A DNA stretch of 64,000 nucleotides from Patescibacteria group bacterium (GCA_026004435.1 BPJD01000003.1:62001-126000); one strand, 5' to 3'. Numbered from the stretch's first letter, positions 42,835 to 52,898 are shown. Numbers and translations: made by a program. The notes: a model not told the origin generated them from the letters alone.

Positions 42835-44538
42835 ATGAATAAAGTTTTAGCAACCTCGCTTAAGGCAGTTTTATTAATATTTGTTTTTTTGTTTATTGGT
42901 TTAAGCATTAATCCTTTTGATGGTAAATACTTTATCTACCACGATCAAACCCAACCTGCCAGAGTCTTGGAGTTTTTTTTGAATCTCAAACAGCTCAATA
43001 TTCCTCCAAGACTATCTGCCAATATGTACTTTAATCTTGGCTACCCTGTTTTTAATTACTACAGCCCGTCAGCTTATTTATTCACATCTGCTTTTATGCT
43101 TGCAGGACTCAACAGTCCTCAAGCAATTGAGCTAAGCTTCATTGTTTTTATGTTAATAGGCTTTGCTGGAATGTTTTTGCTGTTAAAACAGTACTTTAGT
43201 TTTTTGCCCAGCTTTTTGGGAGCAACAGCCTACATTACCACACCTTATTTAGCTGTTGAGATCTTTGTTAGAGGTAATTTAGCTGAACTGTGTTTCTGGG
43301 CTTTTTTGCCTTTAACCCTATACCTGCTTAAAACTAATCAACTGTTTAAGGCAAGTTTATCAACTTCAGTGCTGTTAACTGCTCATAATGTGTTGTCATT
43401 AACAGCAGTCCCATTGCTTATTTCTTGGGTATTAACAAACAGATCAAAAAAGAACCTGTTGGCTTTAGTTTTTGGTTTTTTACTTTCTGCCTATTTTCTA
43501 CTGCCTGCCTTGCTTGAACAACACTTAGTCTGGGCAAAAACAATTGCAGAAAGAACTAATTATCAACAACACTTTCTCTGCCTCAAACAACTCTGGTCAA
43601 ACAACGGCTGGCTTTACGGAGGTTCCATAGCTGGCTGTAACGACTCAATGAGCTTTAAGTTAGGTAAGATTCAAATTCTTTTATTGGCAGTCGGACTCAG
43701 TTACTTTAGTTACAAACTAATTAAACTAAAAAAAATAACTGCGTACAAAGATCAATTGGCAGTGTTGTTTTGGGGAGTTTTATTTACCTTAGCAACTCTT
43801 GAGTACTCAAAACCTGTCTGGGACCAACTATCAACAGCTGTTGCTGTATTTCAGTTTCCTTGGCGATTCTTGATTTATAGTGTTTTTGCTTTAAGTTTTT
43901 TTATTCCTTATGCTGTGCATTTACTCAAGTCAGCCAAACTTACATTTAAATTAACCTCAATACTCCTGATTGTATTGTTATTAATAATAAATAAGAAATA
44001 CTTTAAACCTGAAAAGTATTTTAATTACACAGATTTTTATAATAGATACCTATCTGCTGAGTACATTAAGTATGCTGTAGCAAACAGTATCCCAGAGTAT
44101 TTAAGCAAACAAACCAAGTACGAAAAAGTTTTACTAGAACTAAACAAAGCTTACAAAGATTTTTTAAACAACAAGGACTTGATAAAGTACAACAAAGACC
44201 CCCAATCTACAGTTAATGTTAAGGTAATAAACTTTAGCAACAATCTTTTTAACAAAAACTTAAAAGTCTTAGCTGTAACAACAACAGAGTACCAACTGCC
44301 GATTCACTTTATCAACAACTGGAAAATTAAAGTTAACAACAAGCTGACAAGCCCAAAAAAATTTGATGACTATGCTAGGCCTATAATAACTTTAGACTCA
44401 GGAGAAAACTTAATAGAGATGCAGTACTCTCAAAGCATAATTGAGAAAACAGGCAACATTATATCGATAATTTCATTTATAATGTTGACATTAATAAGCT
44501 ATAAAATCTCAAAAAATGCCAAACAAACCAGATCTTAG
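42835..44538 (+). CDS. Polytopic membrane protein, GT-C/YfhO-like
   Basis: A 567-residue membrane protein with about eleven helices up to residue about 385 and a soluble extracytoplasmic C-terminal domain before a last helix. YFIYHDQTQPARVLEF in the first loop carries an acidic residue where GT-C enzymes have their catalytic Asp, and LGYPVFNYYSPSAYL is typical of the YfhO-like, 6-pyruvoyl-tetrahydropterin-synthase-related membrane family. Probably a lipid-linked-sugar-dependent glycosyltransferase that starts or completes a surface glycan. It is the first gene of the glycan operon and overlaps the next gene by 23 nt. Confidence 0.7.
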   Translation: MNKVLATSLKAVLLIFVFLFIGLSINPFDGKYFIYHDQTQPARVLEFFLNLKQLNIPPRLSANMYFNLGYPVFNYYSPSAYLFTSAFMLAGLNSPQAIELSFIVFMLIGFAGMFLLLKQYFSFLPSFLGATAYITTPYLAVEIFVRGNLAELCFWAFLPLTLYLLKTNQLFKASLSTSVLLTAHNVLSLTAVPLLISWVLTNRSKKNLLALVFGFLLSAYFLLPALLEQHLVWAKTIAERTNYQQHFLCLKQLWSNNGWLYGGSIAGCNDSMSFKLGKIQILLLAVGLSYFSYKLIKLKKITAYKDQLAVLFWGVLFTLATLEYSKPVWDQLSTAVAVFQFPWRFLIYSVFALSFFIPYAVHLLKSAKLTFKLTSILLIVLLLIINKKYFKPEKYFNYTDFYNRYLSAEYIKYAVANSIPEYLSKQTKYEKVLLELNKAYKDFLNNKDLIKYNKDPQSTVNVKVINFSNNLFNKNLKVLAVTTTEYQLPIHFINNWKIKVNNKLTSPKKFDDYARPIITLDSGENLIEMQYSQSIIEKTGNIISIISFIMLTLISYKISKNAKQTRS

Positions 44539-45439
44539 CATAATCATAATCTCATACAACACAGCAGAAATAACAAAAAACTGTTTGTTGTCTATAAAAA
44601 AATCCTTAAAAAACTCAAACTTAAAAGCAGAGATTGTTGTTTTGGATAACAACTCTCAAGACGGATCAGTATCAACCTTAAAACAACTGCAAAAACAGTT
44701 TAACTCAAACCTGAGCCTTAACCTGATTTTTTCAAAAAAAAATCTGGGATTTTCAAAAGGCAACAACACAGCAGTAAAAAAAGCAAAGGCAGATTACCTA
44801 ATGTTTCTAAACTCAGACACAATTATTCTAAACAGAGCAATTGAAAAACTTTATAACTTTTATACTAACAACGAAAACAGATTTCAGTTTGTAGGGCCAA
44901 AACTGTTTTACGCTAACAACCAACCTCAACCATCTGTTGGAAAATTCTATAATTTGTGGAATGTGTTTTTAACCTTTTATCTGCAAGGAAATAAGCTGGG
45001 GCTCACAAGACAATCTCCTAATAGAATCACTTATGCTGATTGGCTGCATGGAGCTTGTTTTATGACTAAAAAAAGCTACTTTAATAAATTGAAAGGTTTT
45101 GATGAAAAAATATTTATGTATATGGAAGAGGTTGATTTATTCTACCGTGCCTCCCAACTCGGGTATAAATCAGGCTTTTACCCTTATGCTAAAATAATTC
45201 ATCTTGAAGGCGCCTCAAGCTCTTCAAAAAATAAAAGAACCTTTCCAATTTTACAGTTATATCAAGGACTTTTATATTTTTACAAAAAGCATAATTACTC
45301 AAAATTCTCTATACTAATATTAAAAGCTCTTTTGCTAATTAAAGCTGAAGTTCTATATTTTATTGGTAAAATTATCAATAATCAGTATTTAGCAGAAACT
45401 TATGGACAGGCTAAAAACATTGTTGCAAACTATAGATAA
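44516..45439 (+). CDS. Family 2 glycosyltransferase (rhamnosyltransferase-like)
   Basis: A 307-residue GT2 enzyme with LSIIIISYNTAEITKNCL at the start, VVLDNNSQDGSV, KNLGFSKGNNTAVKKA, MFLNSDTII (DxD-type site) and later DWLHGACFMTKKSYF and FMYMEEVDLFYRA, the ED-containing catalytic-base region of this GT2 subgroup (WcaA/RfbF type). It acts in the cytoplasm on a lipid-linked acceptor. Sugar unknown. It overlaps both neighbours (23 and 38 nt), so translation is tightly coupled. Confidence 0.88.
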   Translation: MPNKPDLSIIIISYNTAEITKNCLLSIKKSLKNSNLKAEIVVLDNNSQDGSVSTLKQLQKQFNSNLSLNLIFSKKNLGFSKGNNTAVKKAKADYLMFLNSDTIILNRAIEKLYNFYTNNENRFQFVGPKLFYANNQPQPSVGKFYNLWNVFLTFYLQGNKLGLTRQSPNRITYADWLHGACFMTKKSYFNKLKGFDEKIFMYMEEVDLFYRASQLGYKSGFYPYAKIIHLEGASSSSKNKRTFPILQLYQGLLYFYKKHNYSKFSILILKALLLIKAEVLYFIGKIINNQYLAETYGQAKNIVANYR

Positions 45440-47036
45440 ACATCTTTTGCCAGCTTTAGTCTGGATTTTTTTTATCTTAATCCCACTTTATCCGAAACTT
45501 CCTTTGATGCATGTTAATTTTACTTATATAGCAATAAGATTAGAGGATCTCTACTTTGCTTTGCTCTCATTTGTTTTTTTAATTTATTTAATTAGAAAAA
45601 AAATAAGTATAAATAAAAAAATACTTATATATTTTTTACTCTACTGGTTGGCAATATTTATCTCTTATATTTTTGGGTTATATTTTTTTCAAACAATTCA
45701 TTATCCAAAACTAGGTTTTTTACATACTTTAAGACGAGTTGAGTATATGCTGCCGTTTTTTTACACTGCTTTGCTTATTGGAAACACTAAAGATCTGCTT
45801 AAATTTTTAAAGGTTGGATTAACAGTTGCATTAATTGTTTGTCTTTATGGTTTAGGCCAAAAGTTTTTAGGATTTCCTGCTGTCCAAACAATGAATGATG
45901 AGTACTCAAAAGGCCTTATACTAAGATTAACTCCAGAAGCTAGAGTTTCCTCAACCTTTGGAGGACACTATGATTTGGCAGCTTATTTAGTATTTTTTAT
46001 ACCTATAATTATTGCTTTAAACATCTACACAAAACAAAAGCGATACTTTTTACTCTTAGTCCTTGCCATTTATATGCTTATTTTAACCTCATCGCGCATC
46101 TCGTTTATAGCCTACATAGTAAGCGTATCTTTTTTTCTACTGTTTTTTAAAAAAATTAGATACTTACTGCTGGTTATTTTGATTACAGCAGTTTTAACAG
46201 TATACGACAAAACAATAATAGAAAGATTCTCTAGAACAATACAGGTCAAACAAGTAGTAAAAACAAATCAGGAAGTATATATACCACAAGAGATCAGGCC
46301 CGATGAACTGCCTGCAGGCAGTTTTAATATAGAAACAAACCTGCCGATCTTAAAAAAAATTGCAGAAGAGAAAACCTCTAAACAAGATCTTGAAAAGGCA
46401 CAAAAAAAAGCTATTGAAGATTTAGCTGTTTCAGCAGGCTTCAGTACAGCTGAGGCAAGAATTATTGCAGAAAAAAAAGATCTGGCAACAATTGAGTCTA
46501 AAATCAAAGAGACCAATAATAAAAGCTTGCTAAATGAATTAAACAAACTAAAACCAATAATCTCAGAAGAAGATCTTAAAGAAAACAGGAAACAAGCACA
46601 AGACCTATTAAAGCCAGCTACCGCAATTCTAACAGATATTTCTTTTGCAACAAGAATTCAGGTCGAGTGGCCTAGAGCTATAGGATCGTTTTTAACCTCT
46701 CCTTTAATTGGATTAGGAGCAAGCACAATAACTGAGGCTACAGACAACAGCTACCTAAGAAGTTTAGGAGAATTTGGACTGCTGGGAACAGTTTTATACT
46801 TTTATTTACTGCTTAAAGAAATTGGCTATAAAATACTTAATCAGGCAAAAAAGCTAAAAAGCAAAAACAACAAGATGCACTTAATTTACTTTGGCTTTTG
46901 CTTTGGCATACTTGCCTTATTAATAAACGCAACTTATATTGATGTCTTTGAAGCAAGCAAAGTAGCCTTTATGCTCTGGATGGTTGCAGGAGCTTTTTAC
47001 AAATCAATTACTATTAATAGAAAGCAAAAGATATGA
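45402..47036 (+). CDS. O-antigen ligase/Wzy-like polymerase with a charged loop insert
   Basis: A 544-residue protein with about ten membrane helices, related to the O-antigen ligase/Wzy family (SSTFGGHYDLAAYLVFFIPIIIALN, LTSSRISFIAYI, and GLGASTITEATDNSYLRSLGEFGLLG). The large outer loop holds a charged, helical insert of about 130 residues (about 280-410), rich in Lys, Glu and Ala and probably coiled coil. The protein should polymerise or transfer a lipid-linked glycan outside the membrane. It overlaps the next gene by 4 nt. Confidence 0.75.
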   Translation: MDRLKTLLQTIDKHLLPALVWIFFILIPLYPKLPLMHVNFTYIAIRLEDLYFALLSFVFLIYLIRKKISINKKILIYFLLYWLAIFISYIFGLYFFQTIHYPKLGFLHTLRRVEYMLPFFYTALLIGNTKDLLKFLKVGLTVALIVCLYGLGQKFLGFPAVQTMNDEYSKGLILRLTPEARVSSTFGGHYDLAAYLVFFIPIIIALNIYTKQKRYFLLLVLAIYMLILTSSRISFIAYIVSVSFFLLFFKKIRYLLLVILITAVLTVYDKTIIERFSRTIQVKQVVKTNQEVYIPQEIRPDELPAGSFNIETNLPILKKIAEEKTSKQDLEKAQKKAIEDLAVSAGFSTAEARIIAEKKDLATIESKIKETNNKSLLNELNKLKPIISEEDLKENRKQAQDLLKPATAILTDISFATRIQVEWPRAIGSFLTSPLIGLGASTITEATDNSYLRSLGEFGLLGTVLYFYLLLKEIGYKILNQAKKLKSKNNKMHLIYFGFCFGILALLINATYIDVFEASKVAFMLWMVAGAFYKSITINRKQKI

Positions 47037-48472
47037 AAACATTAAAAACTGCTTTAGTTTCTTTTATATTGTTACTAGGAATAGCTGTCAGGCTTTACAA
47101 CATTACAGCGCCTCTGGCAGATTATCATTCATGGAGACAGGTTGATACAGCATCAACTGCAAAAATATTTGTAGAAGAAGGCTTTAATCTACTAGAACCG
47201 AAGTATCACGACTTATCTAATACCCAGTCTGGGCTTGATAATCCCAATGGCTATAGAATGGTTGAGTTTCCTCTTTATAACGCTGTATTTGCTTTTCTCT
47301 ACCAACAGTTTAATCACTTTCAGATAGAGTTTTACGGAAGATTAATAAGTATTTTAGCTTATGCGGTTTCTGCAGTCATCATCTTTTACCTATTAAACAA
47401 AGAACTTAACTTTACAACAGCAGTTATTGGTCTGCTAAATTTTAGCTTTTTGCCGTTTATGGTTTTTTTCACACGAGTAGTTTTACCTGAACCAACAGCT
47501 ATGGCGCTTGGTTTAACTGCTGTCTTTTTTGGCTACAGATTTTATAAAGCTAGGACAAAAAGAAAAGCAATTCTTTTTTATACATTATCTTTAATCTGTT
47601 TTGCAGTAGCAATTTTAGTTAAACCAACCGCTGTTTTTTTGGGAATAATTCTGCTCTATTACTTCAGCAGAAGATATGATATCTTTGTTTTTACCAGACC
47701 ACAGTTTTATCTTTATTTTCTGCTTTCAATAGTTCCCTTTATTCTTTGGCGAATTCATATTGCCAAATACCCAGAAGGCATTCCAGCAAGCACTTGGCTG
47801 TTAACAAGCGTCCAAACTTCATCAGGACCTCAACAAATATTTTTTAAACCAGCTTTTTTTTACTGGATAATCTTTGAAAGAATTACTAATTTAATTTTAG
47901 GAGGTTTATTGGTCTTTTATTTTATCTATGGAATTATTAAAAACAACAGTTGGTTTGTAAGAATATTCTTAATTAGTATGACTGCGTATTTATTAGTCTT
48001 TCAAGGCGGCAATGTCCAGCATGAGTATTATCAAACATTAATCTTTCCAGCAGTATCAATAATTACAGCCGCAGGATTTTACAGCTTTAGCAAAGAATTA
48101 AAGAACAAGACTTTATCGATCTTAATCTTTATAATACTCTTTGGTTTTTCTATTTATTTTTCTTTTGTTAAAGTAAAAGGATATTATAGAATTCCTCCTG
48201 ATTTGGTCAGCTATAGTAAAATTATAGAAAAAGTAACTGAACCCAACAGCAATATAGTAACTGACAGAAACGGAGACACAACTTTGCTTTATTTATCAAA
48301 CAGAAAAGGCTCTGCAGTTTTAATAGAAGACATTAACAAACTAAAGCAGTATAACTATAAATACATAGTATTAACCAACAAAGACAAAAAACAAGAGCTC
48401 ATTGATAAATACTCCCAAAATTTAAAGGAGGTATTTACAAGTGATGAATTGACAATTCTTGAGATTTTATGA
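47033..48472 (+). CDS. ArnT/PMT-like membrane glycosyltransferase (GT39/GT83 type)
   Basis: A 479-residue protein with about eleven membrane helices. The first outer loop has NITAPLADYHSWRQVDTASTAKIFVEEG, with Asp near the first helix and the HxWRQVDT segment seen in ArnT/PMT-type enzymes that take sugar from polyprenyl phosphate. The C-terminal part (about 400-479) is soluble. Likely role: sugar transfer to glycan or protein on the outer face. It overlaps its neighbours by 4 nt on both sides. Confidence 0.75.
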   Translation: MKTLKTALVSFILLLGIAVRLYNITAPLADYHSWRQVDTASTAKIFVEEGFNLLEPKYHDLSNTQSGLDNPNGYRMVEFPLYNAVFAFLYQQFNHFQIEFYGRLISILAYAVSAVIIFYLLNKELNFTTAVIGLLNFSFLPFMVFFTRVVLPEPTAMALGLTAVFFGYRFYKARTKRKAILFYTLSLICFAVAILVKPTAVFLGIILLYYFSRRYDIFVFTRPQFYLYFLLSIVPFILWRIHIAKYPEGIPASTWLLTSVQTSSGPQQIFFKPAFFYWIIFERITNLILGGLLVFYFIYGIIKNNSWFVRIFLISMTAYLLVFQGGNVQHEYYQTLIFPAVSIITAAGFYSFSKELKNKTLSILIFIILFGFSIYFSFVKVKGYYRIPPDLVSYSKIIEKVTEPNSNIVTDRNGDTTLLYLSNRKGSAVLIEDINKLKQYNYKYIVLTNKDKKQELIDKYSQNLKEVFTSDELTILEIL

Positions 48473-49665
48473 AAAAAAAGATTTTGATGATAACTCCTTA
48501 TGTGCCCTACCCTCCAGCCTCAGGCGGACAAATCAGAACGCTTAATCTGCTTAAGTATTTAAAGAAAAACAATGACATAACACTGGTTTGTCTTTATAAA
48601 ACTCAAACTGAAAAACATCTGGCAAAAAAACTTAAAAATTACTGTAAAGAATACTATTTATGCAAAAGGCCAGAATCACCTTGGCAGTTAAATCTAATTT
48701 TAAGGACTGGGTTTTCTACTAAACCGTTTTTAATCACCAGAAACTACTCCCAAGAAGCCAAAGAACTAATAAGAAAAATTCTAAAGAGCGAAAAATACTC
48801 AGCAATTCATGCTGAGACTTTTTACACTATGCCTCACCTGCCTGAGACTAATCTGCCTGTTATTTTGGTTGAACAAACAATTGAGTACAATGTCTACAAA
48901 CACTTTGTAGACACTCTGCCAGTTGGAATAAAACATCTGCTTTACATAGATATTTACAAACTAAAAAAATGGGAAAAGTATTTTTGGAAAAAAGCGAATA
49001 TTGTAGCCTGCGTTAGTCCAAGCGATCAAAAAGAAATCCTAAAAATAGACAAAAATATTAAAACAGTACTAATTCCCAACGGAGCAGGCGATGAGATGTT
49101 TGTGAAAACATTGCCTAAATTTGAACAAAAACAAAAAAACTTATTATTTGTTGGCAACTTTCTTTGGCTGCAAAATACAGAAGCAGCCAATTTTATAATT
49201 GATAAAATCGCTCCCAAACTGCTAAAGTTTAAAGATTTAAAAATTGTTATAGCCGGACAAAACATTAAGCAAAATTTTAATAAAAAAACACTGAAAAATT
49301 TAAGCTTAGTAGAGATTAAGCCAGAGGATTCCAAAACAATAAAAGAGCTTTACAAGAACTCATTTGCTTTTATCTCACCTATTCAGGGACCGGGAGGAAC
49401 ACGGCTTAAGATCTTAGGAGCTATGGCATCAGGTCTGCCAATTATAGGAAGCAAAGTCTCTGTAGCAGGACTAAATGTGAAAAAAGACAAAGAGTATATT
49501 TTGGCAGAACAACCTAATGATTACTTAAAGGCAGTAGAACTGCTTATGAATAATAAAAAACTTTACGAGACTATTCAAAAAAACGCCTACAAAAAAGCTG
49601 TTGAAGAATATAGCTGGAAAAACATTGCCCGCAAGCTAAACCAAATTTATAATTCACTTACATAA
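48469..49665 (+). CDS. Family 4 glycosyltransferase
   Basis: A 398-residue GT-B enzyme. The N-terminus has MITPYVPYPPASGGQIRTLNLLKYL, the acceptor-side glycine loop of GT4; the C-terminal half has LLFVGNFLWLQNTEAANFI and AFISPIQGPGGTRLKILGAMASGLPII, the nucleotide-sugar EX7E-like region with GGTRLKILGAMA in place of the usual E-G-x-G-x-x-x-x-E. Related to WcaL/PelF-type transferases using UDP- or GDP-sugars. The ATG overlaps the previous stop by 4 nt. Confidence 0.88.
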   Translation: MKKKILMITPYVPYPPASGGQIRTLNLLKYLKKNNDITLVCLYKTQTEKHLAKKLKNYCKEYYLCKRPESPWQLNLILRTGFSTKPFLITRNYSQEAKELIRKILKSEKYSAIHAETFYTMPHLPETNLPVILVEQTIEYNVYKHFVDTLPVGIKHLLYIDIYKLKKWEKYFWKKANIVACVSPSDQKEILKIDKNIKTVLIPNGAGDEMFVKTLPKFEQKQKNLLFVGNFLWLQNTEAANFIIDKIAPKLLKFKDLKIVIAGQNIKQNFNKKTLKNLSLVEIKPEDSKTIKELYKNSFAFISPIQGPGGTRLKILGAMASGLPIIGSKVSVAGLNVKKDKEYILAEQPNDYLKAVELLMNNKKLYETIQKNAYKKAVEEYSWKNIARKLNQIYNSLT

Positions 49666-49667
49666 AA

Positions 49668-50816
49668 ATGATAACTCTGGACATTTCTCAATCTGTCTAT
49701 AAAGGAACAGGATCTGCTAGATTCATAACAGATCTTACAAAAACAATTCTAGATTATTCTGATAATGAGTTTTTTTCTTTTTTTTTCTCTGGATTAAAAC
49801 AGAAGTTAGATAATAGTATTCAAAAATCAATTAAAGCAAAAAAGTTTAAACTGTACAGATTCTTTCTCCCACCAAAACTTTTGAGCTTTATCTGGAACCA
49901 GATGCATATTCTGCCTGTTGATTTTTTTATAAAAACAAAGGTATTTTTAAGTTCAGATTGGACAGAACCTCCAACAATCAACTGCAAAAAGGCGACTATA
50001 CTCCATGACCTTGCTTTTCTAAGATTTCCCAATGTGATTCACCCGCTTATTTTAAAAACTCAAAGACAAAGACTTAAATGGATTATCAAAGAAAGCAGTT
50101 TGATAATAACTGATGCTACAGCAACTGTTTCTGACATCAAAACACTAATACCAAAACATAAAAAAATCTTAGGATTATCTGAAACTGATTTAGACAGACT
50201 TGAAAAAGAGATTAAAGTAGAAGTTGTTTATCCGGGAGTGAAAATTCCCAAGATTAACCATCACAAGGCTGAACTAATACTAAAAAAGTTTGGACTTAAA
50301 CCAAACTCATACTTTTTAAGCGTAGGCAAAATTGAACCAAGAAAAAACCTAAAAAGATTAATCACTGCCTTCAATCAAATAACAACAAAAAAGAAATTAA
50401 TTATTGTTGGACCTGAAGGCTGGGACAAACTTAAACAAGAGCGCATTAATCGTGATAACATAATCTTTACAGGATTTATCACAGATAACGAGTTATTCAG
50501 CTTATACGCAAATGCCTATGCCTTTGTCTTTGCCTCAATCTGGGAAGGGTTTGGCTACCCACTAATAGAAGCAGGGTTATCAAAAACACCAATAATCTGC
50601 TCTAATATTGAGATATTTAATGAACTTATTGGCAAGAATGCACTGTATTTTAACCCCAAAAACACAAAGGATATTGCTGAAAAACTTCAACTGGCAGAAC
50701 AAAACCCCAACCTGATCAACAAAAACATTCAGCCTGCTTATAACTTAAGCCAAAAATATAACTGGAAAAATTATTATAATTCATTTAAACAAATTTTAAT
50801 AAATCTTTGCCGATGA
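49668..50816 (+). CDS. Family 4 glycosyltransferase
   Basis: A 382-residue GT4 enzyme with ISQSVYKGTGSARFITDLTK at the N-terminus, LHDLAFLRFPNVIHP, LSVGKIEPRKNLKRLI, and SIWEGFGYPLIEAGLSKTPIICSN, which carries the E-G-F-G-x-P-x-x-E signature. Belongs to the mannosyltransferase-like (WbdA/MtfB) branch. An internal segment near 165-195 is longer than usual. It ends in TGA overlapping the next ATG by 4 nt. Confidence 0.9.
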   Translation: MITLDISQSVYKGTGSARFITDLTKTILDYSDNEFFSFFFSGLKQKLDNSIQKSIKAKKFKLYRFFLPPKLLSFIWNQMHILPVDFFIKTKVFLSSDWTEPPTINCKKATILHDLAFLRFPNVIHPLILKTQRQRLKWIIKESSLIITDATATVSDIKTLIPKHKKILGLSETDLDRLEKEIKVEVVYPGVKIPKINHHKAELILKKFGLKPNSYFLSVGKIEPRKNLKRLITAFNQITTKKKLIIVGPEGWDKLKQERINRDNIIFTGFITDNELFSLYANAYAFVFASIWEGFGYPLIEAGLSKTPIICSNIEIFNELIGKNALYFNPKNTKDIAEKLQLAEQNPNLINKNIQPAYNLSQKYNWKNYYNSFKQILINLCR

Positions 50817-51925
50817 TAATTGCAATAGAAGGCAATGAAGCCAATACAAACATTAGGGTAGGCGTATCAAACTACTGCTATTACCTGATTAAAGAGTTTT
50901 CCAAAATCAAAACCAACAACATTAAATTCAATGTCATTTTGAAAAACGATCCAGTTTCAGATCTTCCAGTTGCCAATAACCAACTTCAGTACCAGATAGT
51001 AAAGGGAAGCCCTATGTGGTTAAGATTCTGGGTAAGCCTGCACTTGTTAAAAAAAAGATTGCTTAACAGCTATAATCTTTATTTTGCTCCAGCCCATTAC
51101 ACTCCAAAGTTTATTTTTTTTCCATTGGTTGTCACTATACATGATCTTGCTTATCTTTACTTTCCAGATGAGTTTAAAAAAATTGATTTATATAAACTTA
51201 ACAACTGGACGAAAGAGTCTGTGCTTAAAGCCAAACAAATCATAGCTGTTTCTAAAACAACCAAAAAAGACCTGATTAAAAATTATCAAATTCAGGAAGA
51301 CAAAATTAAAGTAATTTACAATGGCTTTACTCAGCCCAAAGACGATTACAAAACTGAAAAATTAAGTTTTAACTTAGCTGAAAAAAAGTACTTTATTTTT
51401 ATTGGAACTCTGCAGCCTCGTAAAAACATTACCAGATTAATTAAGGCATTTGAGGTCTTTAAAGACAGAACAGGTTCTGACTTTAAATTAGTCATAGTAG
51501 GTAAAAAAGGCTGGTTTTACGACAAAATTTTTCATCAAACCAATCAAAGCAAGTATAAATCAGATATAATCTTTACAGATTATGTTGAAGATAAAGTAAA
51601 AAACAGACTTCTGCAAACTGCTTTTGCCTATATTAATCCAGGGCTTTATGAAGGTTTCGGTATGCCTATACTCGATGCTTTTTATTTTAAGATACCTACA
51701 GCTGTAAGTTTCACAGGAGCTCTGCCTGAGGTAGGAGGAAAAGCAGTTGAGTACTTTAATCCATATCAAGTTCAGGATATTGCCAAATCAATGTATGATC
51801 TTTTTCAATACCCAAGACTCAGACAAAACCTAATTAAAGAAGGGACTAACAGACTTAAAGAGTTTAGCTGGAAAAATACTGCAGAAAAAACATTAGAAGT
51901 TTTTATTGCCAATGCCAAAGTTTGA
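50813..51925 (+). CDS. Family 4 glycosyltransferase
   Basis: A 370-residue GT4 enzyme with TIHDLAYLYFPDEF, FIGTLQPRKNITRLIKAFEVF, and NPGLYEGFGMPILDAFYFKIPTAVS, where the E-G-F-G-M-P signature is present and the usual second Glu is Asp (ILDAF). Similar in plan to the preceding gene and perhaps an old duplicate. The ATG at 50,813 in the ATGA junction is preferred to a TTG two codons upstream. It ends 14 nt inside the FemAB gene. Confidence 0.9.
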   Translation: MIIAIEGNEANTNIRVGVSNYCYYLIKEFSKIKTNNIKFNVILKNDPVSDLPVANNQLQYQIVKGSPMWLRFWVSLHLLKKRLLNSYNLYFAPAHYTPKFIFFPLVVTIHDLAYLYFPDEFKKIDLYKLNNWTKESVLKAKQIIAVSKTTKKDLIKNYQIQEDKIKVIYNGFTQPKDDYKTEKLSFNLAEKKYFIFIGTLQPRKNITRLIKAFEVFKDRTGSDFKLVIVGKKGWFYDKIFHQTNQSKYKSDIIFTDYVEDKVKNRLLQTAFAYINPGLYEGFGMPILDAFYFKIPTAVSFTGALPEVGGKAVEYFNPYQVQDIAKSMYDLFQYPRLRQNLIKEGTNRLKEFSWKNTAEKTLEVFIANAKV

Positions 51926-52898
51926 GATTCTAGACAGTAATATCAGCATTGATGAGTATGAAAACCATACCTTTCACCCTATGCAGTCGTATTACTGGGG
52001 ACAGGCAAGACTTAAGACAGGTGTTGAGGTTGTCAGATTTGCCAAATTGACAAACAAGAATATTAACTCTGTTTACCAAATGACCATTCATAAACTGCCT
52101 TATCTAAACTGGAAACTAGGTTATCTGCCTAGACATACTGATTTAGATAAAGAACTTCTAACATTTCTTGAGGGTTTTGCTAAAAAAAATAATTTGTTTT
52201 TAATCAAACTTGAACCTTATATTTTCACAACAGACAACTACCAATTACCAAAACAAAACAACCTGATTAAATCCAGTATTCCTTTATTTCCAGACTGGAC
52301 GCAGATGCTTGACTTAAAGCCGACTGAGTCTCAGTTATTAGCCAAGTTTAAATCTAAAACACGCTACAATATCAGATTAGCTCAAAGAAAAGGAGTTGTT
52401 GTAAAAGAAATGTCAGATGACAAAGGATTTGAGATCTTCAGCAGACTTTATTTTCAAACCTGTCAGAGACAAAACTACAAAGGACATAACAGGAATTATC
52501 ATAAAGCAATCTGGAATAACCTTAAAAACAAAATAGCCCATATATTAATAGCTTTTTATATGAACGAACCATTAAGCGCTTATGAATTATTTTTGTACAA
52601 AAACAGACTCTACTACCCTTATGGCGGATCCAGCTATAAGCACAGAAATCTTATGGCAAGCAACCTGCTTATGTGGGAGACAATCAGGTTTGGAAAACGC
52701 AATAAGGCTGAAATCTTTGATCTGTGGGGATCATTGCCTCCAGACTACGATCTTAATGATCCTTGGGCGGGCTTCACAAGGTTTAAGCAAGGATACGGCA
52801 CAGAGTTTGTCCAGACTATTGGCAGTTGGGATCTGGTTATAAACAACCTAAAGTATCAGATCTTCAAACAGCTATGGAGATTTAGAAAATCAGTTTAA
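51912..52898 (+). CDS. FemAB-type aminoacyl-tRNA-dependent transferase
   Basis: A 328-residue protein with two GNAT-like halves. Family features: FHPMQSYYWGQARLKTG at the start, KSKTRYNIRLAQRKGVVV in the middle (the TRYNIRxAxKxG motif), GGSSYKHRNLMASNLLMWE and FDLWGSLPPDYDLNDPWAGFTRFKQGYG near the end. FemAB proteins add amino acids from aminoacyl-tRNA to peptidoglycan stem peptides; more distant ones act on other surface polymers. As the last gene of a glycan operon it may modify that glycan or link it to the wall. The ATG at 51,912 is used; a TTG at 51,906 is less likely. Confidence 0.87.
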   Translation: MPKFEILDSNISIDEYENHTFHPMQSYYWGQARLKTGVEVVRFAKLTNKNINSVYQMTIHKLPYLNWKLGYLPRHTDLDKELLTFLEGFAKKNNLFLIKLEPYIFTTDNYQLPKQNNLIKSSIPLFPDWTQMLDLKPTESQLLAKFKSKTRYNIRLAQRKGVVVKEMSDDKGFEIFSRLYFQTCQRQNYKGHNRNYHKAIWNNLKNKIAHILIAFYMNEPLSAYELFLYKNRLYYPYGGSSYKHRNLMASNLLMWETIRFGKRNKAEIFDLWGSLPPDYDLNDPWAGFTRFKQGYGTEFVQTIGSWDLVINNLKYQIFKQLWRFRKSV

